Assembly (NCBI RefSeq): GCF_020184175.1
Contig: NC_065531.1
Coordinates: 71,890,604-71,954,603, forward strand
Origin: Aphis gossypii
Lineage: Eukaryota > Arthropoda > Insecta > Hemiptera > Aphididae
Direction: 5' to 3'
DNA length: 64,000 bases
Shown: one piece after another, positions 28,701 through 41,800 of the stretch
How the letters are laid out: each line of letters starts with the position of its first letter
How positions within the stretch are numbered: position 1 is the stretch's first letter
Notes under the pieces: generated by a model
Seen by the model: the letters and a program-made list of their open reading frames with translations, nothing else
Database searches by the model: none
What the model was told of the DNA's origin: nothing
Program-made: the position numbers and the translations under genes

Positions 28701-31700
28701 CATTCAGTCGGAGAATTGGGGTGTGCTTACGCAGATGGTTGTTTTACAGCTGAAGAAATGATATTATCTGCTTACGCCCGAGGTCGAGCTTCCGTAGAAA
28801 CAGAACTTATCCCTGGAATGATGGCCGCCATTGGTAATATCTGCAATTACCACCAAAATATTTTTAATCAATTTTTTTTTTTAACTTATTATTTAGGACT
28901 TGGATATGACCAAATCAAAGGGAAACTTCCACATGACATTGATGTCGCTTGTCGTAATAGTTCCACTAGTTGTACAATTTCAGGTCCAGTTGATAGTATC
29001 AATAAGTTCGTTTCAGAATTAAAATCCGAAGGTATCTTTGCAAAAGCCGTCAACGTTGCTGGCATAGCATTTCACAGTAGATATATTCAAACCGCTGGAT
29101 CGACTCTGCTTAAATATTTGAAAGAAGTTAGTCCAATAAACTTAATATATTATTTTCGCATCAGTAATGTGTAGGTAAAAATGTTTAAACAATTCAATTA
29201 TTTTTTATAGGTAATTAAAGTACCAAAAAAAAGGTCTTTAAAATGGGTTAGTAGTTCATTGATGGAAACAGAATGGGAAACTGACCTCGCAAAATATTCT
29301 TCACCAGAATATCATACAAACAATCTACTAAGTAGTGTATTATTTGAAAACGTTCTAAAATACGTTCCGAATGACGCGATTGCTATTGAAATTGCTCCTC
29401 ATGGTCTCCTTCAAGCAATTATAAAAAAAGCATTACCTGACACAGTTACCAACATACCACTTACAAAAAAAATGTATGGAGATTCAATTCGATTCTTACT
29501 TGCTTCTATTGGAAAGTGAGTCATCTTTAACTTTTCTAACTATATTATATGATTTATATTTTGTAAATTGGATATATATATTTTTTTTAAAATTATTATT
29601 CTATATTTGTATTGATTTATTTTAGAATGTACACTAATGGATTAAATCCAAAAATAAAAGAACTTTATCCAAAAATAACATTCCCTGTAAGTCGTGGAAC
29701 ACCTTCAATTTATGGTTTACCATTTTGGGATCATACTGAAAAGTGGACTGATGGACTAAATGACTTTGTAAGTAAAATTTCGATGGAAAAAATTAACAAA
29801 ATAATATATTTGTGCTTATATTAACAATACTGTTTAATTCTATTTATTATCTTATTAACGTGTTATTAAGATATTTTATTATATTTATTGTTATTTATTA
29901 CATTCATTAATCATTAAATAAACGTATGTAAAAATGTTGGATGTTGTGCTAAATTAGAGGAAAATATATTACTCATTTTTTACAAGAAATTCAGCCTACA
30001 GAAAATTTAACTATTTTGAAACCGAAAAAGGTATAAATTGACAATTTTTATTTTTATTTTGTTTTAGATGGACGCGCAATCTGGCGAAAACATATCTTTA
30101 TTACTACTTCATGATAATATACATTTAACTAAATATCAAATCCATGGTCAGCATATAATTCCATTTTCGTTTATATTAGTAAGAAAAACAAAATCTTAAA
30201 CATCTATTAAGTTTGAACTACTATTTAAGTATTTGACATTTTATTAATTTTCAGTTTAATGTTTGGAAGACATTTATTCAAATAAGCTGTGATAGTTTGT
30301 ACGAAAAATCGATTCAATTTAAAAATCTTCGATTCAAAAATAATGTAAAAATACATACAACTGGTGAGCTTCTTTATTTATTTTATTAAATATATTAAAT
30401 TACGATAAAAATCTAATTTTGGTTTTTCTAGAATCTTCTGAAAGCTATATAATGATTCAATTGGGATCTGGTACTTTCGAGTGCAATATTGATAATGAGT
30501 CCGTTTTATCAGGCGAAATAAGATTTTTAAGTGATACAGTCTTGGATTCTACAAAAGAAAAATCAATATACTTAAACAAAACATCAGAACACTTTCAAGG
30601 CTATATATCGGAAAATGAGATATATTCTACTTTGAAAAATAAAGGATTCAATTTAGGAGAAGACTATAACAACATTACAAATTATGAAATTTATAAAAAT
30701 AGTATCCAATGTTCCATAAAATGGAGAAACGATTGGATTTATTTTTTGGAAGGGTTAATTAAGTTTCCATTTTTAGAAGATTTAGGTACAGATCCCATAA
30801 AAATGCCAGTGTATATAAGAGAATTGTGTGTAAACCCTGCATTATTTAAAAACATTTCAGAAAAAGGTATATTAAAATATTAATACTTTTCCAAGGTTCA
30901 AGATATGGTTAATGTATTAACACTAAATATTTTTTTTCAGATATAAGCGTAAATTACAACAAACTAACTAATGAAGTGACTTGTGATGGAATTAAAATAT
31001 TTGGTATGAAAAGTGAACCCATATCATTACCCAAGCTTAAGTTTTCAGAAGTCAAATTACAAGAAAAATCATTTACTAAATTCAACTATTTAAAATGCAA
31101 AGTATGTTAACATAAATTATAAAATATATTATTAACTGCTTAATACATAAAAATTATAATATTATTTTTTTACATAATAGTGGCTGTTTTAGTTAAAACA
31201 TTTAATTTGTTGCTAATAAGTTAGTTTTATAATTATCTTAATAACCTAACTGTTTAACGAATCTATTATTATAACATAGTTTTATCCAACTACATATGAA
31301 TAATAAGTTAAAATGAAATCCTATTTATGGTTAGGTTGACTATGAGGTATGGTTACTTATCAATTTATTGATTTTGTATTACTTTTATTTAATTACTACA
31401 TATATATAATAATTTCAAATTCGAGTAACAAAAAAATATTCCTTGATTTAATAATTAAGTTGAAACAAATGTGTACCTATTCGTCTAAATTAGACACTAT
31501 AAACTATTACAGTACCTAAATGCACAATAAGAAGGAAATTGTAAATCTATAAGGCAACTTTTTAAATAATATAATAAGTTATGATTTAAAAAACTTAGCG
31601 CTAAAAAATCACTAATGTATGACCAAGGTAATGAATACTTAAAAAAAAAAATAATAAAAACTTTTTTAAAACAAAGTCAAATAACACATTATTCCCATAT

Positions 31701-34700
31701 AGCGTTACATTTTTAGAGGTTAATAAAATGTTTGTTAATTTCTATTGTAAATTATTAATTTATTATTTACTATTGTTGTTTAACATTATTAATGTTGATA
31801 CAACTGAAGTAGTTTGAGTAATTTTTTTCTATTATCAATTTTAAAAATGTAGGATAGAATACATAAAGATAAATTAATAATGTATGGTATACTAATTATA
31901 TACATAATGAAATTAATTATCATTGAACATCTAAAACGTTATACTTAACTTTCAAAAATAATTTATAAAATAAATATAATTACATAAACATACGTATTAT
32001 AATTTGTAAGATTATAATACCTACTTATAAGTTATACATGTATATATAATAGAAAATGAAAAAGGACATTTAAGAAAACTATTTAGTTAGGTACCTTAAA
32101 TAATAATTGTTAAAAATAAAATATCTAAACACAATTTATCATAAAACAAATTTAATATTTAATTTCCAGAATATTAGCGACTTTGTTAAAGATTCTATGG
32201 ATATAATAATGGAGGCTGATAAATTAAATTTTGATACAAGTGGAAAAATTATTCTTAGTACTCCATATCATTACGACGATCCAATAGCTAAAGCATGTAC
32301 AAATGAAATTAAACAAATTATTAAAAACCAATTATCTATAAATGTAAGTGTATTATGAATATTTTAAGTAAAAAATATGTAATTAACTATTGTAATATAT
32401 AATATAATACTTAAACTAAAATATAACCATTAGAGTATAATCATAAACTGGGACAACATTAAGGACGAATCAGATTTTGATGAATCTGGACGGTTTATCA
32501 CTGTAACTAATGTAAACTACTTGCAAGATACAACAAGAGCTTTAGTAAATAAAAAAAATAGTTTCATAGTTGTTTGTTCATTAAAAAAACTTCAAGAACT
32601 TAAAGACTGGAAAATAATCATACAACAAGAATTCAACAATAACAGCTGTTTGACATTGATGAAAAAGGTAAATCTACAACTTTTTTTATTAAGGACTACA
32701 CCAACTTACTGCATTCATTTTTATAGATGGTCAGTTTAGAAGAAAATAGTATATTTATTGAACCAATCAATGATAATTATGACTTGAGCATTTGGAGAGC
32801 ACTGGAGATGTATAATTCACCAACGGGCAAGATTTATATAATCTCAAAGTCTGAACCATTAGGAGACATTATCACTTATGTTAAAGACATTCTACAAAAG
32901 TATAAATCAAAGAAATTGAGGTCAGCATATAACACAGAACTAAGGCACCAAAACAATTAAATATATATATTTATACGTATATTGTTGTTAGATTCTTGTT
33001 TATTTTGGATTCAAACGCACCAGATTTTAACTCTAATCAAACATTTTATGCAAATCAACTATCAAAAGATTTAATAGTAAACATTTATAAAAATGGTGGT
33101 TGGGGTTCTTATAAAAGAACTGTTCTTCAAGATTTAAAAGATGATATAAAGGTCAATAAAAATTTGGTGTTTAAAAATTTTACCACAAATACGTAAGTAA
33201 AATTAAAAATATATTTTCTAATTTTATATTAATTTTTGTATATTATGTTACTTGATTTCAGTCAAAACAAATTAACAGTAAAATATCTAGGGTTGAATTT
33301 CAAAGATTTAGTTGTTGAAGAAAGCAGCGAAGTAATTATTTAATAATATTAGTAATGTATTAAAGAATATAATATTTTATTTATTTTAATTAGAACAAAT
33401 TTGGACCTTTGGAATACTCAGGGCATATTGACAATAAAACCATTATGGGAATTACTTCGTTCGATGAAATATCTTCTCAAATGGTTTATGACCCAATATT
33501 ATCATGGCCTATACCATCGACATGGTCACTAGAAGAAGCAACAACTGTTCCTCTAGCATACGCCATGGTGATTATCCTTTAAGTTAATAGTAACAAAATA
33601 AACTAATTTCATGTCTGCCGTTTCAGAGCTATTATATTTTTAACGTCTTATGTAAACTTCGAAAGGATAATTCTATTTTAGTAACCTCAGGATTGCATCC
33701 AATAGGTCAAGCTGCAATTGCAATAAGTTTAGGTATGAAATGTGAGACTTATGTTATTGTTGATTCAGACCTACAAGCAGATCAATTATGTGGAATTTTT
33801 CCGGAGGTATTAAATTATTAACCATAGCGAATAAAAAAAATATAATGAAATAAAATTTAAATTGTAGCTTTTGCGATCAAGAATATTTATAAACACTAAC
33901 AACAAATTTGATGTTCAACTAAAAATGATAACCAAATCAAAAGGAATAGATTTTATATTGAACTTTTTGAGTGGTGAATCATTTGAAGCTGCTTTTCGAG
34001 CAATAGCTATGCATGGAAGTTTTTTTAATTTTTCAAAGTCAGATATGAAAAATCAAAAATACTTAAGTAAACAAACATATTACACTAAAATATTATTAGC
34101 TTTATTTTCGATTAATGGAATTTATAAAAAATAATTGTTATAATTCAAAAGGAACGCGAATATTCTTGCAAAACACATCGTTTTTCGCTGTTGGTTCAAA
34201 TAATTTGTTAAAAGAAAGTGCGGAAAATAAACAAATTGTAAAACAAGCATTCATGGCTGGATTGAGCCAAGGCGTGATAAAAACTTTCCCTAGTCATGTG
34301 TTAACTACATCATTGAGTGATAGTAGTATGTTTGACATGATGAGGTAAATAACTACAAAATTTTAGGAATTTTATAATGTTTTCATTGATTCGTGTTTTG
34401 TGTAGAAATAACGCTGCATCGATTAATTCTAAAAAAATGGTATTATCAATAAATGATTATATAAATAATGACAATAGTTCTAAGTTGAAAGAAAAACCAC
34501 TTGAATGTAACATGTATGAATGTCATCCAGATAAACTTTACCTAATAGTTGGTAAATATTTATCTACTAATTTCATTCTTTATATTAATTTATATATATA
34601 TGTATTTAATTGCCAATATGTTTTAATTTAATATAGCTGGAAATAAAGGAGATTGGCTAGACCTCGCTGAATGGTTAGTTGACCGAGACGCTCAAAACAT

Positions 34701-36959
34701 TTTAGTCGTAGTCAAAAGGTGTTTAATGTCATCGACCATGTGTAGAAAGTTCGTAATTACTTTTATGAGTATTTTATTTTAACATTTACTGAATAATATT
34801 TTTTATGGTTAAATTTTCCTTTGTAGGTTTGATAAACTCATCTCTCGAAATGTGTCTGTACAAATTGAATCAGATGTACACTTAAAAACAAAAGAGGAAT
34901 CACTTATTTGGTTAAATAATTTGACATCATCTAAAGTGTTAGGTGCATTATTTATAGTTAACCAGGTATTTTTTTTATTTTTTTTTTATATAATTTTTAT
35001 TTTTACTAATTTATTTTTTGTTATTATTATTATTATTTAGTTTGATGATAAAAAAATTAATAATTTACGATATTGTTTTGAAGAACATAAAAATAAAATA
35101 ACTGCTACTCCATTTATATGTATACTAAGTAAGGCAGAACACATTTGTGCTGAACTTAAATCAAAAGGTTTTAATGCATTGAATATATCTTGGGATGGAC
35201 AGTCCTCAGAACCAAAAAATACAGGAACAGTAATGCCTTCCCTTGATTTTCTACTACAAAATTCAAACACTTTAGAGTCTTCTTCATTTATATGCTCTGA
35301 GGAAAAGAATAAATCAAAATGTAATTTTTTTTTTTTATTAAATAATAAAAATAAAGTTGGATTAAATATTATTTTTAATTCAAAAAATAATTTAAACTCA
35401 AACAGAGAAAAAAATATAATAGTTTATAAAATACATTTTAATTTAATGATTTTATTTAAGTTAGTATTAAATAATATGTAGAATACTTAATTAATAATTT
35501 CATTAAATTAATTTTGTTAACTATGAAAATTTTCATTTTTATGGTTAAGTAATAATATTGGTACAGTCTTATATTTTATAGTAAATTGTATTCATAATAT
35601 TATATTAATATTGTTTTAAATAGTTTGAAAATTTTATTTTTTAAAAACATAAAATTAAAATTAAATAAATTTATTATAGGGTCACAACAAATGAACGACG
35701 TTATTAAAAATGTTTTCCCGGAATCCGTTAACGAATTACATCTTCTTAATAATAAAATAACCGAAGAAGCCGGATTTATCGAAGTTGGTACAAGAAGTCC
35801 AAGATTATCACAATTGAAATCTGTAATACCTGTGTTCGTTATACCTGGACTGAAACCAAAATGCATCGAATCATTTTACAAACAATTTTCCTATCCCACT
35901 TTTGAAGCTCAATATCCCGAAGAAATTATATCAATCGATAGTTTAGCCGAAACTCTAGTGAATGTATGTTAATAATGAATTAATAAATCTATATTTTGTC
36001 AAACTGATTTAAGTTTTATTCTACCTTTAGAAGCTTAAAAGTATTTCGAATCGAGATTACGTATCCATTATTGGGGAATCTTTTGGTGGAATTATTGCAC
36101 TAAAAATGGCTCAAATTTTGGAATCACAAGGAATACTAGTTACAGTAGCGTTATTAGAAGCCGATCCAGAGTTTTTGACTGAATGGGCTGAACGATTCCT
36201 GTCAAATGATAATTTTGCCAACAAGTTAAATAAAATGTATAGTTCATTCTTCAGTGAGGTAAATACAAAGTATATACGGACTAAAAAGTATTAATTAATA
36301 ATTATTAGTCATTATTTTATAACAAAATAAATGATATTTTCATATAACTGAGTAAACATTTGTAATGAATAAACCATTTTTAATTTTTTTTGATCCTCTA
36401 TCGCTACTTTTTTATACTAACAATTATTTGTTTGTTTTAAAAGTCATTAATTTATTATTATTTTATTTAGATTTCTAAATCTACAGTTCAAACGCGTGAC
36501 AATGAATTCCAATCGATAAACATGTCATTTCATCAAAAAATATTTGAAGAAAATACACGCAGAGCTTTAAATCTTATTTGGTTTTTATTACGAAAATCAT
36601 TAGAGTCTAAGCCACTGCCAAATAAATTGCATACGAGAGTGTTGGTTTTTAGATATGAAAGAAAGTTTGAATTTAATATACCCAAATTAAACGATGTAAG
36701 TTTAATCGATTATTTTGCAGCTATTAATCAACACTTAAATTGTACGTCAATTATGTTACAGTATTGTTTTAACCTGCCATTTGTATACGTCATACCCAAG
36801 CCAGATTATAAAAGTATGTTGGAGGACAAGAAAATGATTGAAGTCATAACAAAGAACGTAGTACTATCGTATCCAATTGGAATAGAATTATCGTTGAGTG
36901 ATAAATATAAGAATTTCTATTTTAACATTGAAAAATATTTATCGATTCATAAATCATAA
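24767..36959 (+). CDS. Fatty-acid-synthase-like multidomain protein, copy B (complete)
   Basis: 2,207 aa; vertebrate FAS is about 2,500. Start ATG 24767 (MADHKEEVVISGIGG). 33 exons: 24767-24905, 24970-25296, 25367-25567, 27130-27368, 27428-27661, 27840-28043, 28110-28244, 28345-28575, 28644-28833, 28897-29126, 29211-29515, 29626-29767, 30068-30178, 30255-30363, 30432-30866, 30941-31101, 32170-32343, 32434-32667, 32727-32920, 32992-33192, 33262-33331, 33394-33567, 33627-33806, 33868-34066, 34152-34344, 34406-34551, 34637-34748, 34827-34965, 35041-35320, 35680-35963, 36031-36258, 36471-36695, 36762-36959. KS: Cys is Trp165, His is Tyr297; Lys331 and His336 are kept. MAT is intact (Ser591, His693, AYARGR Arg). 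DH: His is Tyr882, Asp is Glu1039. ER has SGLHPIG (1501-1507). KR is shortened. No ACP. TE Ser2008 sits in GESFGG, with Glu at the Asp position. Probably a pseudo-synthase with acyltransferase capacity. Confidence 0.92.
25690..25718. repeat. (TTA)n microsatellite
   Basis: About nine TTA triplets within the third intron of FAS-like copy B. Confidence 0.9.
26116..26529. mobile_element. Fold-back / MITE-like element in copy B intron
   Basis: The outer inverted ends are TTGGACCTTTTCCGTT at 26116-26131 and its exact complement ending at 26529. Inside are long arms (about 26262-26346 and 26379-26488) that would pair almost perfectly over some 80 bp. These arms are far richer in G+C than the surrounding intron. 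The right arm holds a tandem copy of the GGAGCGTAGCGACG motif that is single on the left. There is no transposase frame; the apparent open frames here are the palindrome read in two directions. The superfamily is uncertain because no clear target duplication stands out against the flanking A runs. Confidence 0.8.
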
Positions 36960-36988
36960 GATAGATTTCATTTGTTAGTATTAACTTT

Positions 36989-36994
36989 AATAAA
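36989..36994 (+). terminator. Candidate polyadenylation signal of copy B
   Basis: AATAAA 30 bases after the stop of copy B, followed by further overlapping AATAAA-like hexamers. Plausible position for a short 3' untranslated region. Confidence 0.45.
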
Positions 36995-37634
36995 TAAATA
37001 TATATATAATATATATGTGTGTCAATTGTAAATGGAATAAATAAAAGGATTGTGTTATATATTAAACAGTATTATTAATTGGCTTAGAATCAGTATTAAC
37101 TTGTATACAAATAGATACCTATAGTACACACTAAAAGTATATATTTTAAATGATTATCCTATTATCCTATATAATATATAGGTATATTTTCGATATATTT
37201 ATTATCAAAGATATCACATATTCATATGGACTTATGATACACTTATAATAATAACTTATATTAATATACAATACATTTTATCTAAGAAATGTTAAATATA
37301 TATTTTTTTAAAGTAAGCAAATGGATTACTGTAATAGTGTATAGTGATGACTTAAATTTGAATTTAATGATATTGTAACATTTTATACAAAGAACGATTC
37401 TGATCAAAGGCAGTTTGTTTGCATATATCAAGTATAATTCACGATATGGTTTTTTTATATTAATTGTGTAGCATTACAGCATGTTGATTTAGTTTTTTAC
37501 GAAAACTTTGAGTCTATTAAATCATTATAATCATTGTTGTTGTTATTTATTTATTGCTGTCGACCATATAACATAAATATAATATATACGTATATACATA
37601 AAACATATAAAATAAGTTAGAAATATGGCTGAAC

Positions 37635-37679
37635 AGCTCCCCTTTTAAAAGTATAATGCTTGTGCTAAAGGGGAGAGCT
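37635..37679. repeat. Small imperfect hairpin
   Basis: AGCTCCCCTTTTA is followed after about 17 bases by the near-complement TAAAGGGGAGAGCT, with a two-base bulge. The stem is about 12 bp. It is too short for a typical animal microRNA precursor, and no function is assigned. Confidence 0.4.
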
Positions 37680-38882
37680 TGATTAAGAAATGTTATATGT
37701 TGCTTATGTTGCTTTGAATCCTATTGATATAATAAAATTACACAATATACATATTTACAATTATTGAAATGAGTGGTATATTCATATAGAAAGTTATACG
37801 TTTATAATGAAATTAAGTCTAGAGTTGGTGTAATACTTATTAAATCACAATTTGTTCAAATTTTAACTTAATTATAAATTTGTTAATTATGGAAAATAGT
37901 GCCCACCCTAAAAAAGTGATGCCATAAGAGATAATTTGACTAAACTGTTAACAAATAGACCGTTCTAATTAATTTTACTTCAAAATAATTTATTAATATT
38001 TTAAATTTGTACTGTAATTTTCTAATAGTTTGTACTAATTATAGTAGGTATATGGTAATTCTGTTTAATATATTTTTCAATGATTATCACAAGATATTCT
38101 ACTTTATCTGTTTGGTGAATATTGATAAAATTACAGGGTTTTAAATCCATTTTACTAATGAGAGTGGCGTATTCACGGGGTAAAATGAAGGAGATACAGT
38201 AGAAATTATTTAGACGACATTCAAGGGACCAAGGAAAATAGGATAATAACCGTATAGCCAATAGTACCTATACCTAACGTATGTATATGTTGAGTATTGA
38301 TCATAGAACACCACTTTATGTTATTAACCTGTTATACCTATAATTATTTATTTAATACAAATTATGATAAATATGATCAACAAATTCAAAAATAAGTACT
38401 TAATACATAATTTAATAAGAAATAAGTATAGGTATAAAGGGCATAACAAGAGTCAATTATTAAATATTCATATTTATTTATAAATCAATATCATTATTTG
38501 TTTTGAAAATAATATATTCATTGTCAATTTAATGCGATTTTATGTAATTTCATTCGTTAATAATTCATTTTTTTATATAAATTATAAATAATTACAACTC
38601 ACAATGTGTGTAGAACTATATGTAAAATAATCATTTTAAGTATAACAGCTATATTGAACATTGTGAATACATTTAACTTAACAATATTTGATTTTCACTT
38701 CAATGACTTTTTGAAATAGTCATTTTCATTTCTTCGTAAAAATAATAAATAAATCTTTTCATTAAATCATTTAAAATAGTAGTTTGAATTCATTAAACAT
38801 CAATAATGGTCACAAACCTTACATCCTAATTCACCAGTTTTTTCTTTATTTAATTTGAAAATATAAATAAATATTAATAATT

Positions 38883-41800
38883 ATGAGTGGGCGATCAGTA
38901 TTAAATAATTTTAATTGTGGTTTTTTGGTATGCGGTATTGGTTGTATAAATTACGGCAAAAGGAACTTGAAGATGAACGGGATATTTTATTTAATACGAT
39001 TTCTATTAATTTGTGAAGGTTTATACATAACCTATGCCCACAACCAATGGGTAATGACTATGCTGAACTTTATTTTAATAGTTTATATACTAATATAAAT
39101 ATTTTAATATGTTGAAAAAGAATTTATGATTTCAAATTTAATTAGTTAGTATATTGGTTTCTTTCAACATTCGTTCTGATGACTCTGGTTATAAATATAA
39201 TTTCAACATTTAATAGCGCTTATACAATGACATATTATATCCATACATTTCTGAGTAATTGTTACAAACTCCTAATTTTTTATACCTAAATTTTAAATAA
39301 TATTATTACTTGTAGATCATAAGCTCAACTCAATAATAATAATTTTAACAATGACATTAAAGTATACCATAAATCAGCGTTTCCCAACCTTTTTTTACTC
39401 AACGTACCTTTAGTTTTTTAAAAATCTCATATCGCCCTCCCCACACAATCAATTTTTTCAAAAGATTAACATTTTATTTTTTAACAAGCTATTTTAATAA
39501 AGAAAAAATATAATTTAACATTTTAATGCTACAATTTAGTTAATTTTATATTTAGATACCTACTTATAATATAAATAATAAAAACGTAGATGATAGATGA
39601 GTGCTCCCCTCAAAAAAACGCCCGCTTTAAAATAAAAAATGTCCTCAATGGGGACGATAGCACCCACGTTGAGAATCACTGCCATATGCCCATACATACA
39701 TATAACTATATTATAAATATAAATTAATCATTGATTATGAAATGTTTATATTTCGTATATAAATATAGGTAATACTTATTTAATAGTATAATGTATATAG
39801 TATATATAACAATTAACAGTACAATTAATTAATGCAATTTTATTTTATAGCTATCAATATATAAACAAGGTGTGTTCGAATTTACATCGTTAATAATTAT
39901 GAGCTGTTATGAATTGTTAGTTATTGCACCATTCATATCGATTTTATGGCGTGTATTTTTCGATAATCAATTATCTATAATATTGTATACGCTTGAAAAA
40001 ATTCATAAAAAAATGATTCGGTTGAATTTGGTTGGTTCGATCAAAACAAAAATAAATTGGTATTTGATTGTTGGAATTATTGTAAATATTATAGCAAATA
40101 TTATAACTCCGTTATTATATCGGTTACCAGCTTCTTCTGCCAATTCTATAAAAATATTACATATGGTAATTGTTAATCATTAATACATAAATATTATGAT
40201 CTATAATAATTTTACAAATATTAAATAAACTGATTGTTGATTTGAAATAGATTGTTTGTTGATCTTTTTTTTTATCAAATATGTATTAAAACCAATGTCT
40301 ATAAATAACTTAAATTAAAGATGAAGTCGTGATGTCATTTAAAATATTATGTTTTTTTAGGTTCAATGGAAGTTTATAAATGCTTGTGCATTTTTTGAAT
40401 ACATACTACTAATATTATACATACTGCAGATGCAGTACATGATAAATGATAACATTTTGGAAAGAAAATCATGCTTAAGTACATTAAAAGATATGTATTT
40501 GGAAATTATAGAATGCTTAAATCATGTCAATAGATCGATTTATGGTATGCCGGTCATTGTTGGATTTATTGCAGGAACAATTGGTGAAATCATGTTATTG
40601 TTATACAACAGTTTATTATTCCCTGAAGATTCTAAAAACGACATTTATCATATTGTACTTGCTTCTATAGAATTATTAGTAAAAATAGCCAATCTTATTG
40701 TATTATATGGAATCGGTCATTTCACGGAACAAAAGGTTTTTAAATAAAATATTATTATAATAAAATTTTTGTAAATTAACCATTTTTTTTAGTATTTATA
40801 TACAAATATTGAATTAAATGTAAATAATAATAAATGTATAGTACAAGTTGAATCTGGCTGATTAAAATATACACAATACTAATCACATTTTCAAAAATAA
40901 CAAAAAATATTAATTAAACAAAAACAAATAAAAAAGAATAAATTACAACTAATGTGAAGACTATCAGTGGCGAATACTGACTTAGATGTATATGGGCATG
41001 TTCGTTTATTATAATATATTATGGTTCTATTTAATTTAGAACTAATAAACAATACACAAATTTATATTAATTTATAAATAAGACTTTAATTACCTAATTA
41101 TATATATTGTATACAATAGCATTTTGTTAAATAATACTTTAATAATTGTAATTGAGACTTGACTAACTCTTTTAACTAAACTAAAAAAAATTGTCATTTG
41201 CTAGTACACGTAAATTTTATAAATTATGTTGACGAAGCCCAACAGAATGAGCATGCCTCTGGTGATTAATACGCAGATGCTAGTAGAGAGGGTCTCGGAT
41301 TTTTTTTTTAAGCGATAACAAGGGTCGTATAGTTTGCGCACACATCTATCGCATGCTCTATCATTAAATGTTAGAATAAATAATATAATAGCATTTTTAT
41401 TTCTAAGCATGCGGCCCATGCTGAGTAGGTATGCCTGGAGAATTCGCCACTACTAACCATTGATATTAACTCTAATATTATAATTATGTTATAAACCTCA
41501 TTTTAATTAATAACACTATGAGTTTTCGTTTTCAACATTTTTGATAAGATTTAAACAATTATAGTAAAAAAGTGATCTTACATTAAATTAGAAATTTTAA
41601 GATTCTATATTGTGTTCGATTTGTATGTTCAGCTTATTTTAAATAATTTTTTTGGTTTTAGATTAATCGAATAAGTTTAGTCTTATATCAATTGTACGTA
41701 ATCGAAAGAAACCCCAGAATAAAACGTCAGGTATAATATTTATTTTATTTATTACATGTAATTTGTATTAAATTTTTGATTAATTTGTAATAATTATTTT

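Larger units (their letters stand above)
36960..38882. other. Intergenic region between copy B and the receptor gene
   Basis: 1.9 kb of A+T-rich DNA without a supported gene. The open frame on the minus strand at 38022-38261 has no recognisable similarity and no splice context. A small imperfect hairpin lies at 37635-37679. Any promoter of the receptor gene would lie at the right end, but no specific motif was recognised. Confidence 0.55.

Noticed and set aside
41201..41419. 72-codon minus-strand frame
   Set aside because: Falls within the inverted-terminal element in the receptor intron and shows no transposase motif.
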